Shown: positions 1-10,892, numbered from the stretch's first letter. The stretch is 64,000 bases of DNA from DASXQK01 sp963724385 (GCA_963724385.1 CAVRUJ010000002.1:1736001-1800000), one strand, 5' to 3'. The notes: a model not told the origin generated them from the sequence alone. Program-made: numbers and translations.

Positions 1-602
1 CGGCCGAAAGCCATGTTCCTTGCCTCTTCGGGTGCGGTCTATGGGCCGGGGCGCGCCTTTGAAGAGGACATCGCCCGCAATCCCTATGGCGTGTTGAAGC
101 GTCGCGACGAGATTGCTGTTCACCAAGGCCTGCCAGGCCGCGGGCACGAGGCTCGCCATCGCGCGCATCTTCAATCTCTCCGGCCCCTACATCAACAAGC
201 TCGACAGCTATGCTCTCGCTTCCTTCCTGGTCGACGCGCTGGCCGGCCGGCCGATCGCCATTCGCGCCGCCCAAAGGGTCGAGCGCTCCTACGTCCATGT
301 CGGCGACGTCGCCGCTCTCGCCCTGGCCGCCTTGCTCGAGCCTGGAGGCGAAGCCGTCACCTTCGACACGGCGGGCGAGCGCGTCGTCGAAGTGGGCGAG
401 CTGGCGGCGCTGGTTCGGGACGCCGTGGGGCGCCCGGATCTCGAGATCCGGCGCCCGCCGGTCGATGCCGGCCGGCCCGCGGACCGCTATGTCGGCGAGG
501 GCGCGGCGATGTCGGCACTCGCCCGGACGCTGCGGGATAGCTCTCCTCGACCTGCCGGCGCAGATCCGGCGGACCGCCGACTACCTTCGCGAAATCCGGT
601 AG
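1..602 (+). pseudogene. NAD-dependent epimerase/dehydratase, 5'-truncated by the window and frameshifted
   Basis: This is the C-terminal part of an extended-SDR sugar epimerase/dehydratase; the start lies upstream of the window. The reading frame passes through three phases. The first carries SSGAVYGPG, the usual active-site strand. The second, from about 105, carries ARIFNLSGPYINK and the substrate-domain stretch YVHVGDVAALALAAL. The third, from about 530, carries the normal C-terminal helix LPAQIRRTADYLREIR and stops at 602. Two single-base shifts are therefore needed. The YxxxK catalytic segment should lie near the first shift and is damaged (PYGVLKRRDE). It is probably a pseudogene; sequencing error is possible but less likely, since most larger genes in the window are intact. 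Its substrate cannot be told. Confidence 0.7.
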
Positions 603-637
603 CAAGACCCGCCGCCTCCCCTGTAGATTCAACCGTC

Positions 638-1003
638 ATGGAACAAACAAGTGCCGCCGCGCCCGGAGCCCGGCCCGGGACCAAGATCGCCAAGTTCGGG
701 ATCGGCGACATCGTGAAGCACCGGTTCTTCCCGTTCCGGGGCGTCATCTATGACGTCGATCCGGAATTCGCCAACACCGAGGAGTGGTACAACGCGATCC
801 CGGCCGAGATCCGCCCGCGCAGGGATCAGCCCTTCTACCACCTGCTGGCCGAGAACGCCGAGAGCACCTATACCGCCTATGTCTCCGAGCAGAACCTGCT
901 GCCCGATGGCGAAGGCGGGCCCATCCGCCATCCCCAGGTGAAGGAGATCTTCGCCGGCCTCAAGGCCGGGCGTTACGAGCTGCGCCCCCGCCGCGCCAAT
1001 TGA
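638..1003 (+). CDS. hspQ: HspQ-family heat shock / hemimethylated-DNA-binding-like protein
   Basis: The 121-residue product has an N-terminal low-complexity tail (about 20 residues) and then a complete HspQ/YccV domain. Family features visible are KFGIGDIVKHRFFPFRG, the VIYDVDPEF strand, QPFYHLLAEN and the YVSEQNLLPD segment. In enterobacteria HspQ is a small heat-shock protein that modulates Lon-type proteolysis; the alphaproteobacterial role is assumed to be similar. The ATG at 638 was chosen because it precedes the domain directly and the upstream frame belongs to the broken epimerase. No good Shine-Dalgarno is visible. A decayed oxidoreductase fragment begins 25 bases downstream. Confidence 0.85.
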   Translation: MEQTSAAAPGARPGTKIAKFGIGDIVKHRFFPFRGVIYDVDPEFANTEEWYNAIPAEIRPRRDQPFYHLLAENAESTYTAYVSEQNLLPDGEGGPIRHPQVKEIFAGLKAGRYELRPRRAN

Positions 1004-1026
1004 GGGCGGCGACCGGGGCTCCCTTT

Positions 1027-1212
1027 CCATGGGACAGTTCGACGCCCTTCTGCGGCCCCTCACCATGTTCGGCTGCTCCTCCGTGGTTTCGCCGGACCTG
1101 CCCGCGACCTTCGGCCAGCTCAACGTCAGCGACGACCGGATCGTTCCCCTTTTCCAGGAATTCGCCCGGCTCATCCATGCCCATGGCGCCGCCCTCATGT
1201 GCCAGATCAGCC
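1027..1212 (+). pseudogene. Remnant of the 5' end of the FMN/FAD oxidoreductase gene at 2992
   Basis: This stretch copies the first roughly 107 codons of the intact oxidoreductase gene at 2992, with a few substitutions and an in-frame 132-bp deletion. The deletion joins the two copies of a 10-bp direct repeat (ccctcaccat, at 3020–3029 and 3152–3161 in the intact gene; the single fused copy is at 1057–1066). Similarity begins at the start codon and ends abruptly after CAGATCAGCC near 1212. The frame stays open to 1304 but encodes nothing recognisable past 1212. It is non-functional. Confidence 0.85.
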
Positions 1213-1305
1213 GTACTGCTGGCGAATCGAGCTTGATGGTGAAGGCAGTGGCAGGCGGTAGCGGGATCGCCGGCGCGCCGTCCTCGCTTGGCGCAGGGGG
1301 ATAGC

Positions 1306-2793
1306 GTGGCACTCGCCGGAGAATCCGCTGCAGGCGCCAGTAACGAGACCCGGTATCGATTGGCAACTCACGCTAATTCTCTGATCGCGTGGGGATTGCG
1401 CTTCGGGGCGGCGCGGTTCTGGCCGAACATCCAATGGCCCGACGAAATATACCAAGCCCTGGAGCCTGCCCATCGCTTGGTGTTCGGTTACGGGTTGCTA
1501 AGCTGGGAGTGGCATGAAGGTATGCGCTCGCTGGTGCTGCCCGGATTCTTCGCTGGGCCTTTGGAGATCGTTAAATGGCTCGACCTCGGACCGGGCATCT
1601 ATCTCCTGGCCATCCAGGCTCATCCTTTGCGCCTTGTCGCTGAGCATCGTGTGGGTCGCCTATCTCCTGGGAGCGGATTCGGTGGGCACCAGCGCACGGA
1701 TGGGCGCAGCAGTGGCGGCGGCGCCGGCTGCGCTCATGTTCGATCTCGTGCTCTTTGCTCCTCATGCGCTCGCTGACTGCCTTGCAACCTATCTCATGGT
1801 GCCTGGCCTATATCTGCTGCAGGCCGGATCGAAGCCGACGGCGCAAGGCGAAGCAATGGGCAGGAAGCGTGACGCCGGAGCGGGAGCGCTGCTGGCTCTG
1901 GCAGCGGCACTTCGCCCACCTCTTGGATTGCCATTGTTGCTGGGGATACTTCTGATCTGCGCGGCCGGCATGATCGTTGGGTGCATCTCATCAGCGGCGC
2001 CCTGCCCATGCTCGTCGTTTACGGCGCGGCCGATCTGTTGCAAGGCCAGTGGCCATACGAATCGACGCTGCGTTACATCGTCTTCTTTGTCGAAGGACCC
2101 GGCGCCGCGCAGTTCGGCACCGAGACGTGGAGCTACTACGCTTCCATATTCGTGCTCGATTGGGGCGGCGCGGTACCGTTCCTGCTTTTGCTCATTTGCA
2201 TGGGTGCGCGCGGCAATGTCCCATGGCTGGCCGTTCCGGCGGGCTTGATGCTGGAACTGCTAGCGTTGGCTCACAAGGAATACCGGTTCGTATTTCCCGC
2301 CATCGCCTGCCTCATGATTCCTGTAGGAGTCGGAGCGGCCAGGGTCGCGGCCATGGCAGCATCGGCTTGGGCAAGGCCCGACGCACACAGGGCGGTTGTA
2401 CGTATAGCCTGGCTTGCTGCCTCTGCCTGTTCGCTGACACTCGCACGCCAGCCTCTCAATGCCGAGAAATGGTTCCGCGGCGCTGCCGTCCTTCAGGCGT
2501 TCGAAGCGCTGCATGCCGATCCGTCGGTCTGCGGCGTTGGATTGCTTGCCGACGTACCTCTCGTCTACACACCAGGATACGTCGTGCTACACCGGAACAT
2601 CCCAATATTGGACAACATGGGCGATTCGCGCATCGAGGCTTCCCGCGTCAACAATATTCTGAGTGGGGCCCCACTTTCCCAACCATCTCCCGATTTCACG
2701 TTGGACCGCTGTTGGGAGGGAGCGCGCATCGGCATCAATGGGCCGGCCACGATCTGCCGGTATCGTCGCTCGGGCTCTTGCCTCGCTCCTTGA
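1306..2793 (+). pseudogene. GT22 (Alg9/PIG-B-like) mannosyltransferase family membrane protein, frameshifted twice
   Basis: A GT22-type membrane glycosyltransferase is recognisable across three reading phases. The first (to about 1620) carries the family signature PDEIYQALEPAH followed by GYGLLSWEW and RSLVLPG. The second (about 1620–1950) carries hydrophobic helices, and the third (about 1950–2793) has more membrane segments and the KEYRFVFPAIACL motif typical of the family (HKExRFxxP). Two single-base shifts interrupt it; corrected, it would be roughly 495 residues, normal for the family. The GTG at 1306 has a good Shine-Dalgarno (AGGGGG) just upstream; a TTG at 1288 is an alternative. Known members transfer mannose from a polyprenyl-phosphate donor. 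It sits between the remnant and intact copies of the oxidoreductase gene, so it may be acquired cargo that has since decayed. Confidence 0.7.
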
Positions 2794-2991
2794 GCCGACA
2801 AGGCTCGACAAATGACCCGACTTGTTAGCGCGACCCATCCGGAATCTGAGATGCCCGTCGGACGGAGAGACTTTACGGCTTTCGGCACGGCATGCCGAAG
2901 TCGGCGTTCCGACATTGGCTGAAGAACCCGCGATCAAACGGATCCGGGGCGGCTTGCCAACCGGCAGCAACGAGTAAGAAACTGCGCCTCC

Positions 2992-5034
2992 ATGGGACAG
3001 TTCGACGCCCTTCTGCGGCCCCTCACCATCAAGAACCTGACCCTGCGCAACCGCATCGTCAGCACCTCCCATGCGCCGGCCTATGCCGAGGGCGGCCTGC
3101 CGCGGGAGCGCTACCAGCTCTATCACGAGGAAAAGGCCAAGGGCGGCCTGGCCCTCACCATGTTCGGCGGCTCCTCCGTGGTCTCGCCGGACCTGCCCGC
3201 GACCTTCGGCCAGCTCAACGTCAGCGACGACCGGATCGTTCCCCATTTCCAGGAATTCGCCCGGCGCATCCATGGCCATGGCGCCGCCCTCATGTGCCAG
3301 ATCAGCCATATGGGCCGGCGCACCCGCTGGGATGCCGGCAACTGGCTGCCGGCGGTGGCGCCCTCGCCGGTGCGCGAGCCGGAGCACCGGTCCTTCCCCA
3401 AGGCCATGGAGGACTGGGACTTCACGCGCATCATCCGCGACTTCGGACAGGCGGCCCGGCGCTGCCGGGAGGGCGGGCTCGACGGCCTGGAGCTGTCCTT
3501 CCAGACCCTGCACCTGATCCCCCAGTTCTGGTCCCCCGGCACCAACAAGCGCAGCGACCGATATGGCGGCAGCCTGGAGAATCGGATGCGCTTCTCCTTC
3601 GAGGTGCTGGAGGAGGTGCGCAGCCAGGTCGGGCCCGATTTCATCGTCAGCGTGCGCATGACCCTCGACGAGCTCATCGCCGACGGTCTCGACTTCAAAG
3701 AGGGCTACGAGATCGCGCTGCGCCTGGCGAAATCGGGCCTTGTCGACATCCTCAACGTCTGGGCCGGGCAGGCGCGCGACTGGCGCTCCCTCTCGGTGGT
3801 CATGGCCAACATGGCCTTTCCCGTGGCGCCTTTCCTGCATCTGGCCAGCGCCATCAAGGCGGCGGTGGATATCCCGATCCTCCATGCCCAAAGGATCAGC
3901 GACGTGGCGACGGCCGCGCGTGCCATCGGCGAAGGCCATATCGACCTGGTGGGCCTGACCCGGCCCCACATGGCCGACCCCTATCTCGTGCGCAAGCTGA
4001 TGGAAGGTCGGCCCGACGACATCCGCCAATGCGTCGGCGCCAATTATTGCATCGACCGCATCTACGTCGGCGGCGAGGCGCTCTGCATCCAGAACCCGGC
4101 CACCGGACGCGAAGCGACCATGCCGCACATCATCGCGCGGTCGGCCGGGCCGCCGCGCAAGATCGTCGTCGTCGGCGCCGGGCCGGCGGGTCTCGAGGCC
4201 GCCCGGGTCTCGGCCGAGCGCGGCCACAAGGTCGTGCTGTTCGAGGCCGAGCGCGAGACCGGCGGGCAGGTGAACATCGCCGCCAAGGCGACCTGGCGCG
4301 AATCGCTTTCGGGCATCACCCGCTGGCTCGACGGCCAAGTGCGCAAGGCCCGGGTCGACCTGCGCCTGGGGCGCGAGGCGAGCCTGGCCGACATCACGGC
4401 CGAGGCGCCGGACGTGGTGATCGTGGCGACCGGGGGAACGCCCAACAAGGGTGCCTTCAAGGGCGCCGAGCTTGCCGTCACCAGCTGGGACATCCTGACG
4501 GGCCGGGTGGCGCCCGGCGAAAACGTGCTGCTGTTCGACGACCATGGCGGCCACCAGGGCCCCTCGACGGCGGAGTTCATGGCCAAGCGCGGCGCATTGG
4601 TGGAGATCGCCACGCCCGACCGCATGACCGGGATCGAGATCGGCGGCACCAGCTATCCGGTCCATCAGCGCGAGCTTTACAAGGCCGGCGTCATCTTCAC
4701 CCCCGACATGCGCCTGATCGAGATCGGCCGCGAGGGCAACAAGCTGGTCGCCGTGCTGAAGAACGAATATTCCGACCAGGAGGAGGAGCGCCTGGTGGAC
4801 CAGGTGGTCGCCGAGCACGGCACGCTACCTCGGGACGCGCTCTATTTCGACCTCAAGGCCGGCTCGCTTAACGGCGGGGAAATCGACTATCACGCCCTGA
4901 AGCAGAACCGCGTGGTGCCGGTGACCAGCAACCCCGTCGGCCGCTATCTGTTGTTCCGGGTCGGCGACGCGGCGGCGAGCCGCAATATCCACGCAGCGAT
5001 CTATGATTCTCTGAGGATTTGCAAGGACTTGTAA
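2992..5034 (+). CDS. FMN/[Fe-S]/FAD NADH:flavin oxidoreductase (TMADH / 2,4-dienoyl-CoA reductase family; N-methylproline demethylase-like)
   Basis: The 680-residue protein has the classic multidomain layout: an Old-Yellow-Enzyme TIM barrel (about 1–340, with KNLTLRNRIV and TNKRSDRYGGSLENRMRF), a cysteine cluster (347–365), and an FAD/NAD(P) domain starting at the dinucleotide motif VVVGAGPAGLEAA (about 383). Relatives oxidatively demethylate amines such as trimethylamine or dimethylamine, or reduce dienoyl-CoA. The cluster CVGANYC…GGEALC most resembles the amine-demethylating branch, so a betaine or N-methyl-amino-acid substrate is a reasonable guess but not shown. One canonical cluster cysteine is replaced by alanine (position 350). 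The ATG at 2992 has no strong Shine-Dalgarno, and the gene stands alone. A broken copy of its 5' end lies at 1027–1212. Confidence 0.85.
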   Translation: MGQFDALLRPLTIKNLTLRNRIVSTSHAPAYAEGGLPRERYQLYHEEKAKGGLALTMFGGSSVVSPDLPATFGQLNVSDDRIVPHFQEFARRIHGHGAALMCQISHMGRRTRWDAGNWLPAVAPSPVREPEHRSFPKAMEDWDFTRIIRDFGQAARRCREGGLDGLELSFQTLHLIPQFWSPGTNKRSDRYGGSLENRMRFSFEVLEEVRSQVGPDFIVSVRMTLDELIADGLDFKEGYEIALRLAKSGLVDILNVWAGQARDWRSLSVVMANMAFPVAPFLHLASAIKAAVDIPILHAQRISDVATAARAIGEGHIDLVGLTRPHMADPYLVRKLMEGRPDDIRQCVGANYCIDRIYVGGEALCIQNPATGREATMPHIIARSAGPPRKIVVVGAGPAGLEAARVSAERGHKVVLFEAERETGGQVNIAAKATWRESLSGITRWLDGQVRKARVDLRLGREASLADITAEAPDVVIVATGGTPNKGAFKGAELAVTSWDILTGRVAPGENVLLFDDHGGHQGPSTAEFMAKRGALVEIATPDRMTGIEIGGTSYPVHQRELYKAGVIFTPDMRLIEIGREGNKLVAVLKNEYSDQEEERLVDQVVAEHGTLPRDALYFDLKAGSLNGGEIDYHALKQNRVVPVTSNPVGRYLLFRVGDAAASRNIHAAIYDSLRICKDL

Positions 5035-5127
5035 GGCCACTCCCGAAGATTGCCGCGCGATAATTTTGTCCTGTAACGGCAATAGGCTAGGCTGATCCAC
5101 GGGAGGCTCAAGCCAGGGAGCGCAGCG

Positions 5128-8100
5128 ATGGCCCGCAAGGCGGAGCAGTACAAAGCCGAAATCGTCGACAAGGCGGCGGCGCTGACCGCCGAACGCCTGT
5201 CACCCGAGCGCGCCGGCGCGGCCGAACGGTTCCTGCGCGACTTCTATGCCAATGTTTCGCCCGACGATCTGGTCGGCGAAACCGCCGAGAGCCTCTATGG
5301 CGCGGCCCTCTCGCTCTGGAGCCACGGGCAAAGGCGCAAGCCCGGCATCGCCAAGGTCCGGGCCTTCAACCCGCGCCAGGACGAGCATGGCTGGCGCAGC
5401 CCCCATACCGTGGTCGAAATCGTCAACGACGACATGCCGTTCCTCGTCGATTCCGTCACGGCCGAGCTGAACCGTCGGGATTTGACGGTGCATCTCATCA
5501 TCCATCCGATCGTCGAAGTGAAGCGCGACGCTTCCGGCCAGCTCTCCGGGTCCGGCGACCAGCGCGACAAGTCCTTCATGCAGGTCCGCATCAGCGAGCA
5601 AAGCGGGGACAAGCTGGACGAGCTCCGCCGCGGCATCGAATCGGTGCTGGCCGACGTGCGGGCGGCGGTCAATGCCTGGCGCCCGATCCGTGGGCAGATC
5701 GATGCCGTCATCGCCGAGCTGGATAAACAACCACCGCCCTTGCCGGCCGAGGAAGTGGCGGAGATCCGTGCCTTCCTCGCCTGGCTCGCCGACGACCATT
5801 TCACCTTCCTCGGCTATCGCGAATACGACTTCCTGGGCGAAGGCGATCAGGCGACGACGGCGATCGTGCCCGGCAGCGGGCTTGGCATCCTCGCCGACGA
5901 CAGCGTTTCGATCTTCGGCGGCCTGCGCAATTCGGAGATGCTGCCCCCGGAGGTGCGCCTCTTCCTCCACCAGTCGCGCCTGCTCATGGTGACCAAGGCC
6001 AACCGCAAGGCGACGGTGCACCGGGCGGTGCTGATGGACAGCATCGGGGTCAAGATCTTCGATCCCGCGGGCCATGTGATGGGGGAGCGGATCTTCCTCG
6101 GGCTGCTGACCTCCGCCGCTTACAGCCGCAGCCCCCGGGAGATCCCGCTGCTCCGGCGCAAGACGGAGGACTGCATCGCGCGGGCCGGCTTCGATCCGGC
6201 GAGTCATGACGGCAAGGCCCTGCTCCACATCCTGGAGGGCTTCCCGCGCGACGAGCTGTTCCAGATGTCGGCGGACGAGCTTTACGAGACTGCGCTCGGC
6301 GTGCTGCGCCTTCAGGAGCGCCAGCGCATCGCCCTCTTCACCCGGCGCGATCCCTTCGAGCGCTTCGTCTCCTGCCTCGTCTTCCTGCCCAAGGACCGGC
6401 TCACCACCGAGCTCAGGCTGCGCATCCAGGACATCCTGGCCAAGGCCCATGGCGGCAAGGTCGCCGCCTTCCACACCCAGGTGACCGACGACAGCCTGGC
6501 CCGCCTCCACATCGTCATCGAGACCACGCCGGGTGCCATTCCCGAGGTGGATCTCGCCGATCTGGAGGCGAGGCTCGTCGAGGCGGGGCGCAGCTGGACC
6601 GACCGCCTCCAGGAGGCGCTGGTGGAGGCCCGGGGCGAAGAGAACGGGCTCGCCATGCTGCGGCGCTACGCCGGCGCCTTTCCCTTGGGCTACCGCGAGC
6701 GCTTCGACGCGGAGACCGCGATCCACGACATCGAGCGGGCCGAGGAGGCGCTTCAGCACGGGCGGCTCGCCATCAATCTCTACCGGCCGATCGAGGCGCC
6801 GGGCAACGAACTTCGCCTCAGGCTCTATGCCGCCGGCAGCCAGATCACCCTGTCCGACGCCCTTCCGACTTTGGAGCATATGGGCTTACGCGTCCTGTCC
6901 GAGGTGCCGTTCCAGCTGCAGCCCAGCGGCCCGCCGGCCACCGTCTGGCTCCAGGATTTTCGCCTGGAGACCGCCGACGGCAGCGAGGTCGAGCTGGCCA
7001 AGGTCAGGGACGTCTTCCACGAGGCCTTCGGCCTGGTGCTGACCGGCGAGTTGGAGGACGACGGCTTCAACAAGCTGGTGCTGCGCGCCGAGCTCGACTG
7101 GCGCGAGGTCTCGGTGCTGAGGGCCTATGCCAAATACCTGCGCCAGGCCGGCATCGCCTTCAGCCAGATCTACATGGAGGAGGCGCTGGCGAAGAACGCG
7201 CACATCGCGCGGCTCCTGGTGCGCCTCTTCCGCAGCCAGTTCCACCCCGCCCGGCAGACCAACGCGGTCGAGCGCAGCAAGCGGATCGAGCAGGAAATCA
7301 TTCATTCCCTCGACGGCGTCGCCAATCTCGACGAAGACCGGATCCTGCGCCGGTTCCTCAACGTCATCCTCGCGACCCAGCGCAGCAATTATTTCCAGCG
7401 CGGCAAACCCTATCTCTCCTTCAAGCTCAATTCCCTTGCGGTGGAGGAGCTGCCGCTGCCCCGCCCGCTGGTGGAGATCTGGGTCTATTCCCCCCGCGTC
7501 GAGGCGGTGCATCTGCGCGGCGGGCGGGTTGCTCGCGGCGGCATCCGCTGGTCCGACCGGCGCGAGGATTTCCGAACCGAGGTTCTGGGCCTGATGAAGG
7601 CCCAGATGGTGAAGAACGCGGTCATCGTACCGGTCGGCTCCAAGGGCGGCTTCGTGGTCAAACGGCCGCCTGTCGCCGCCGGGCGCGATGCCGTGATGGC
7701 CGAAGTGGTCGAGTGCTACAAGACCATGATGCGCGGCCTTCTCGACATCACCGACAACCTGGTCGCGGGCAAGGTCCAGCCGCCGGCGGACACGGTCCGG
7801 CGCGACGAGGACGATCCCTATCTCGTGGTCGCCGCCGACAAGGGGACCGCCACCTTTTCCGACATCGCCAACGGAATCTCGCTCGACTACGGCTTCTGGC
7901 TCGGCGATGCCTTCGCCTCGGGCGGCACCGCGGGCTACGACCACAAGAAGATGGGCATCACCGCGCGGGGCGCCTGGGAATCGGTCAAGCGCCATTTCCG
8001 CGAGATCGGCGCCGACATCCAGAAGGAGCCCTTCAGCGTGGTTGGCGTCGGCGACATGTCGGGCGACGTGTTCGGCAACGCCATGCTGCTCTCGCCCCAG

Positions 8101-9915
8101 ATCCGGCTGGTCGCCGCCTTCAACCATCAGCACATCTTCATCGATCCTGATCCCGACCCGGCGGTCTCGCTGGCCGAGCGCCGGCGCCTGTTCGACCTGC
8201 CCCGATCGGGCTGGAACGACTACGACGCCAAGCTTCTGTCGCCCGGCGGCGCGGTGTACGAACGCAAGGTCAAGTCGATTCGCCTCTCGCCCGAGGCCAA
8301 GCGCCGTTTCGCCATCGACAAGGAGACCCTGACCCCCGCCGAACTGGTCCGAATCCTGCTGGCGGCCGAGGTCGACCTGCTCTGGCTGGGCGGCATCGGC
8401 ACCTACGTGAAGGCCCATGACGAGAGCAATGTCGAGGCCGGCGACCGGGCCAACGACACGCTGCGGGTCGACGCCCGGGACCTGCGCTGCAAGGTCGTGG
8501 GCGAAGGCGCCAATCTCGGCTTCACCCAGCGCGGCCGGATCGAAGCGTCCATGGCCGGGCGCCGCATCAATACCGACGCCATCGACAATTCCGCCGGCGT
8601 CGACACCTCCGACCACGAGGTCAACATCAAGATCGCCCTCAACGACATGGTCGCGGCCGGCGACATGACGGTGAAGCAGCGCGACCGCCTGCTCCAGGAG
8701 ATGACCGAAGACGTGGCCCGCCTGGTGCTCAGGGACAACTACCTCCAGACCCAGGCGCTGTCGGCCCAGGTCCAGCGCGGCTGGTTCGACATCGACCGGC
8801 AGGGCCGCTGCATGCGGGCGCTGGAGCGGGCGGGCCTGCTCGACCGCGCCATCGAATTCCTGCCCGACGACGAGACCATTCGGGCCCGTCTCGCCCATCG
8901 CCAGGGTCTGGCCAGACCCGAGCTTTGCGTGCTGCTGGCCTATGCCAAGATGACGCTCTACGAGGAGCTGCTGCCCTCCGACCTGCCCGATGATCCTCAG
9001 CTCGAGGAGGATCTGCTGAACTACTTCCCCAAGGTCATGCGCGAGCGCTCGGGCGAGGCGATCCGCCACCACCGGCTGCGTCGGGAAATCATCGCCACGG
9101 TGGTCACCAACAGCATCGTCAACCGCATGGGCCCGACCTTCGTCCATGTGATGAAGGAGAAGACCGGGCTACCGGCCTCGGATGTCGCGCGGGGCTATGC
9201 CATCTGCCGGGGCGCTTTCGAGTTGCGCCGGCTTTGGGCCGAGATCCAGGAGCTGGACAACCAGGTGCCGGCCGCCTGCCAGTACGAGATGCTCGAAGCG
9301 ACATTGCGCCTGGGCGAGAGCGGCACGCTGTGGTGCCTGCGCAATCTTTCCGCACCCCTCGACATCGCCGACAATATCGCCGTCCTCGAGCCCGGCCTTG
9401 CCGAGCTCGCCGGCGGCATCAAGACCATGATCTCCGAGGGCGCCGGCAAGGCGCTCGCCGAGCGCGGCGACCAGCTGGTCAAACGCGGCGTCCCGACCGA
9501 TCTGGCGAGCCACGTCGCCAGCCTCGACTTCCTGGAGCCCGGGCCGGACATCGTCCGGCTCGCCCGGCAGGTAAATCACGGGGTCAGCGAGGTGGCCGGG
9601 GTCTATTTCACCATCGGCCGGCGTTTCCATCTCGACTGGCTCCGGTCGGCCTCGGGCAGCGTCAACCTCGACACCCATTGGGACCGGCTCGCCGTGGCCG
9701 CCATCGTGGAAGACCTCTACGCCCATCAGCGCGACGTGGCCGCCAGCGTGCTGCGTCAGGCCAATGGCGCGGGGATCGAGGAATGGGTCGCTACCCGCCC
9801 GCAGCCGGTGCAGCGGGTCGAATCCCTGATCGCCGATCTGCGCCGGCAGGGCGGCCTCGACCTCGCCAAGCTCGCCGTGGCCAACCGGGAGCTGCGCGGG
9901 CTGGCCGGCGGCTGA
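5128..9915 (+). CDS. NAD-specific glutamate dehydrogenase, large (180 kDa class)
   Basis: The 1,595-residue protein is the full length of the large NAD-GDH class (called GdhB in Pseudomonas and GdhZ in Caulobacter). These enzymes oxidatively deaminate glutamate to 2-oxoglutarate and ammonium in the cytosol. An N-terminal ACT-like regulatory region (about 1–600, with MPFLVDSV and FTFLGYREY) precedes the catalytic domain. That domain contains GGIRWSDRREDFRTEVLGLM, KNAVIVPVGSKGGF with the catalytic lysine region, and the NAD-binding stretch VGVGDMSGDVFGN. The ATG at 5128 follows a good Shine-Dalgarno (AGGGAG, 7 bases upstream). The stop lies 5 bases from the convergent lactonase stop. The gene is intact and monocistronic. 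Confidence 0.95.
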   Translation: MARKAEQYKAEIVDKAAALTAERLSPERAGAAERFLRDFYANVSPDDLVGETAESLYGAALSLWSHGQRRKPGIAKVRAFNPRQDEHGWRSPHTVVEIVNDDMPFLVDSVTAELNRRDLTVHLIIHPIVEVKRDASGQLSGSGDQRDKSFMQVRISEQSGDKLDELRRGIESVLADVRAAVNAWRPIRGQIDAVIAELDKQPPPLPAEEVAEIRAFLAWLADDHFTFLGYREYDFLGEGDQATTAIVPGSGLGILADDSVSIFGGLRNSEMLPPEVRLFLHQSRLLMVTKANRKATVHRAVLMDSIGVKIFDPAGHVMGERIFLGLLTSAAYSRSPREIPLLRRKTEDCIARAGFDPASHDGKALLHILEGFPRDELFQMSADELYETALGVLRLQERQRIALFTRRDPFERFVSCLVFLPKDRLTTELRLRIQDILAKAHGGKVAAFHTQVTDDSLARLHIVIETTPGAIPEVDLADLEARLVEAGRSWTDRLQEALVEARGEENGLAMLRRYAGAFPLGYRERFDAETAIHDIERAEEALQHGRLAINLYRPIEAPGNELRLRLYAAGSQITLSDALPTLEHMGLRVLSEVPFQLQPSGPPATVWLQDFRLETADGSEVELAKVRDVFHEAFGLVLTGELEDDGFNKLVLRAELDWREVSVLRAYAKYLRQAGIAFSQIYMEEALAKNAHIARLLVRLFRSQFHPARQTNAVERSKRIEQEIIHSLDGVANLDEDRILRRFLNVILATQRSNYFQRGKPYLSFKLNSLAVEELPLPRPLVEIWVYSPRVEAVHLRGGRVARGGIRWSDRREDFRTEVLGLMKAQMVKNAVIVPVGSKGGFVVKRPPVAAGRDAVMAEVVECYKTMMRGLLDITDNLVAGKVQPPADTVRRDEDDPYLVVAADKGTATFSDIANGISLDYGFWLGDAFASGGTAGYDHKKMGITARGAWESVKRHFREIGADIQKEPFSVVGVGDMSGDVFGNAMLLSPQIRLVAAFNHQHIFIDPDPDPAVSLAERRRLFDLPRSGWNDYDAKLLSPGGAVYERKVKSIRLSPEAKRRFAIDKETLTPAELVRILLAAEVDLLWLGGIGTYVKAHDESNVEAGDRANDTLRVDARDLRCKVVGEGANLGFTQRGRIEASMAGRRINTDAIDNSAGVDTSDHEVNIKIALNDMVAAGDMTVKQRDRLLQEMTEDVARLVLRDNYLQTQALSAQVQRGWFDIDRQGRCMRALERAGLLDRAIEFLPDDETIRARLAHRQGLARPELCVLLAYAKMTLYEELLPSDLPDDPQLEEDLLNYFPKVMRERSGEAIRHHRLRREIIATVVTNSIVNRMGPTFVHVMKEKTGLPASDVARGYAICRGAFELRRLWAEIQELDNQVPAACQYEMLEATLRLGESGTLWCLRNLSAPLDIADNIAVLEPGLAELAGGIKTMISEGAGKALAERGDQLVKRGVPTDLASHVASLDFLEPGPDIVRLARQVNHGVSEVAGVYFTIGRRFHLDWLRSASGSVNLDTHWDRLAVAAIVEDLYAHQRDVAASVLRQANGAGIEEWVATRPQPVQRVESLIADLRRQGGLDLAKLAVANRELRGLAGG

Positions 9916-9920
9916 ACTGC

Positions 9921-10892
<972 letters not shown>

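Noticed and set aside
2587..4818. 743-codon open frame antisense to the oxidoreductase gene
   Set aside because: Shadow of a high-GC coding frame; the sense strand has clear family motifs and the antisense protein has none.
6886..9147. 753-codon open frame antisense to NAD-GDH
   Set aside because: Same cause: GC-rich third positions keep the opposite frame open; the composition is low-complexity His/Asp/Arg/Gly.
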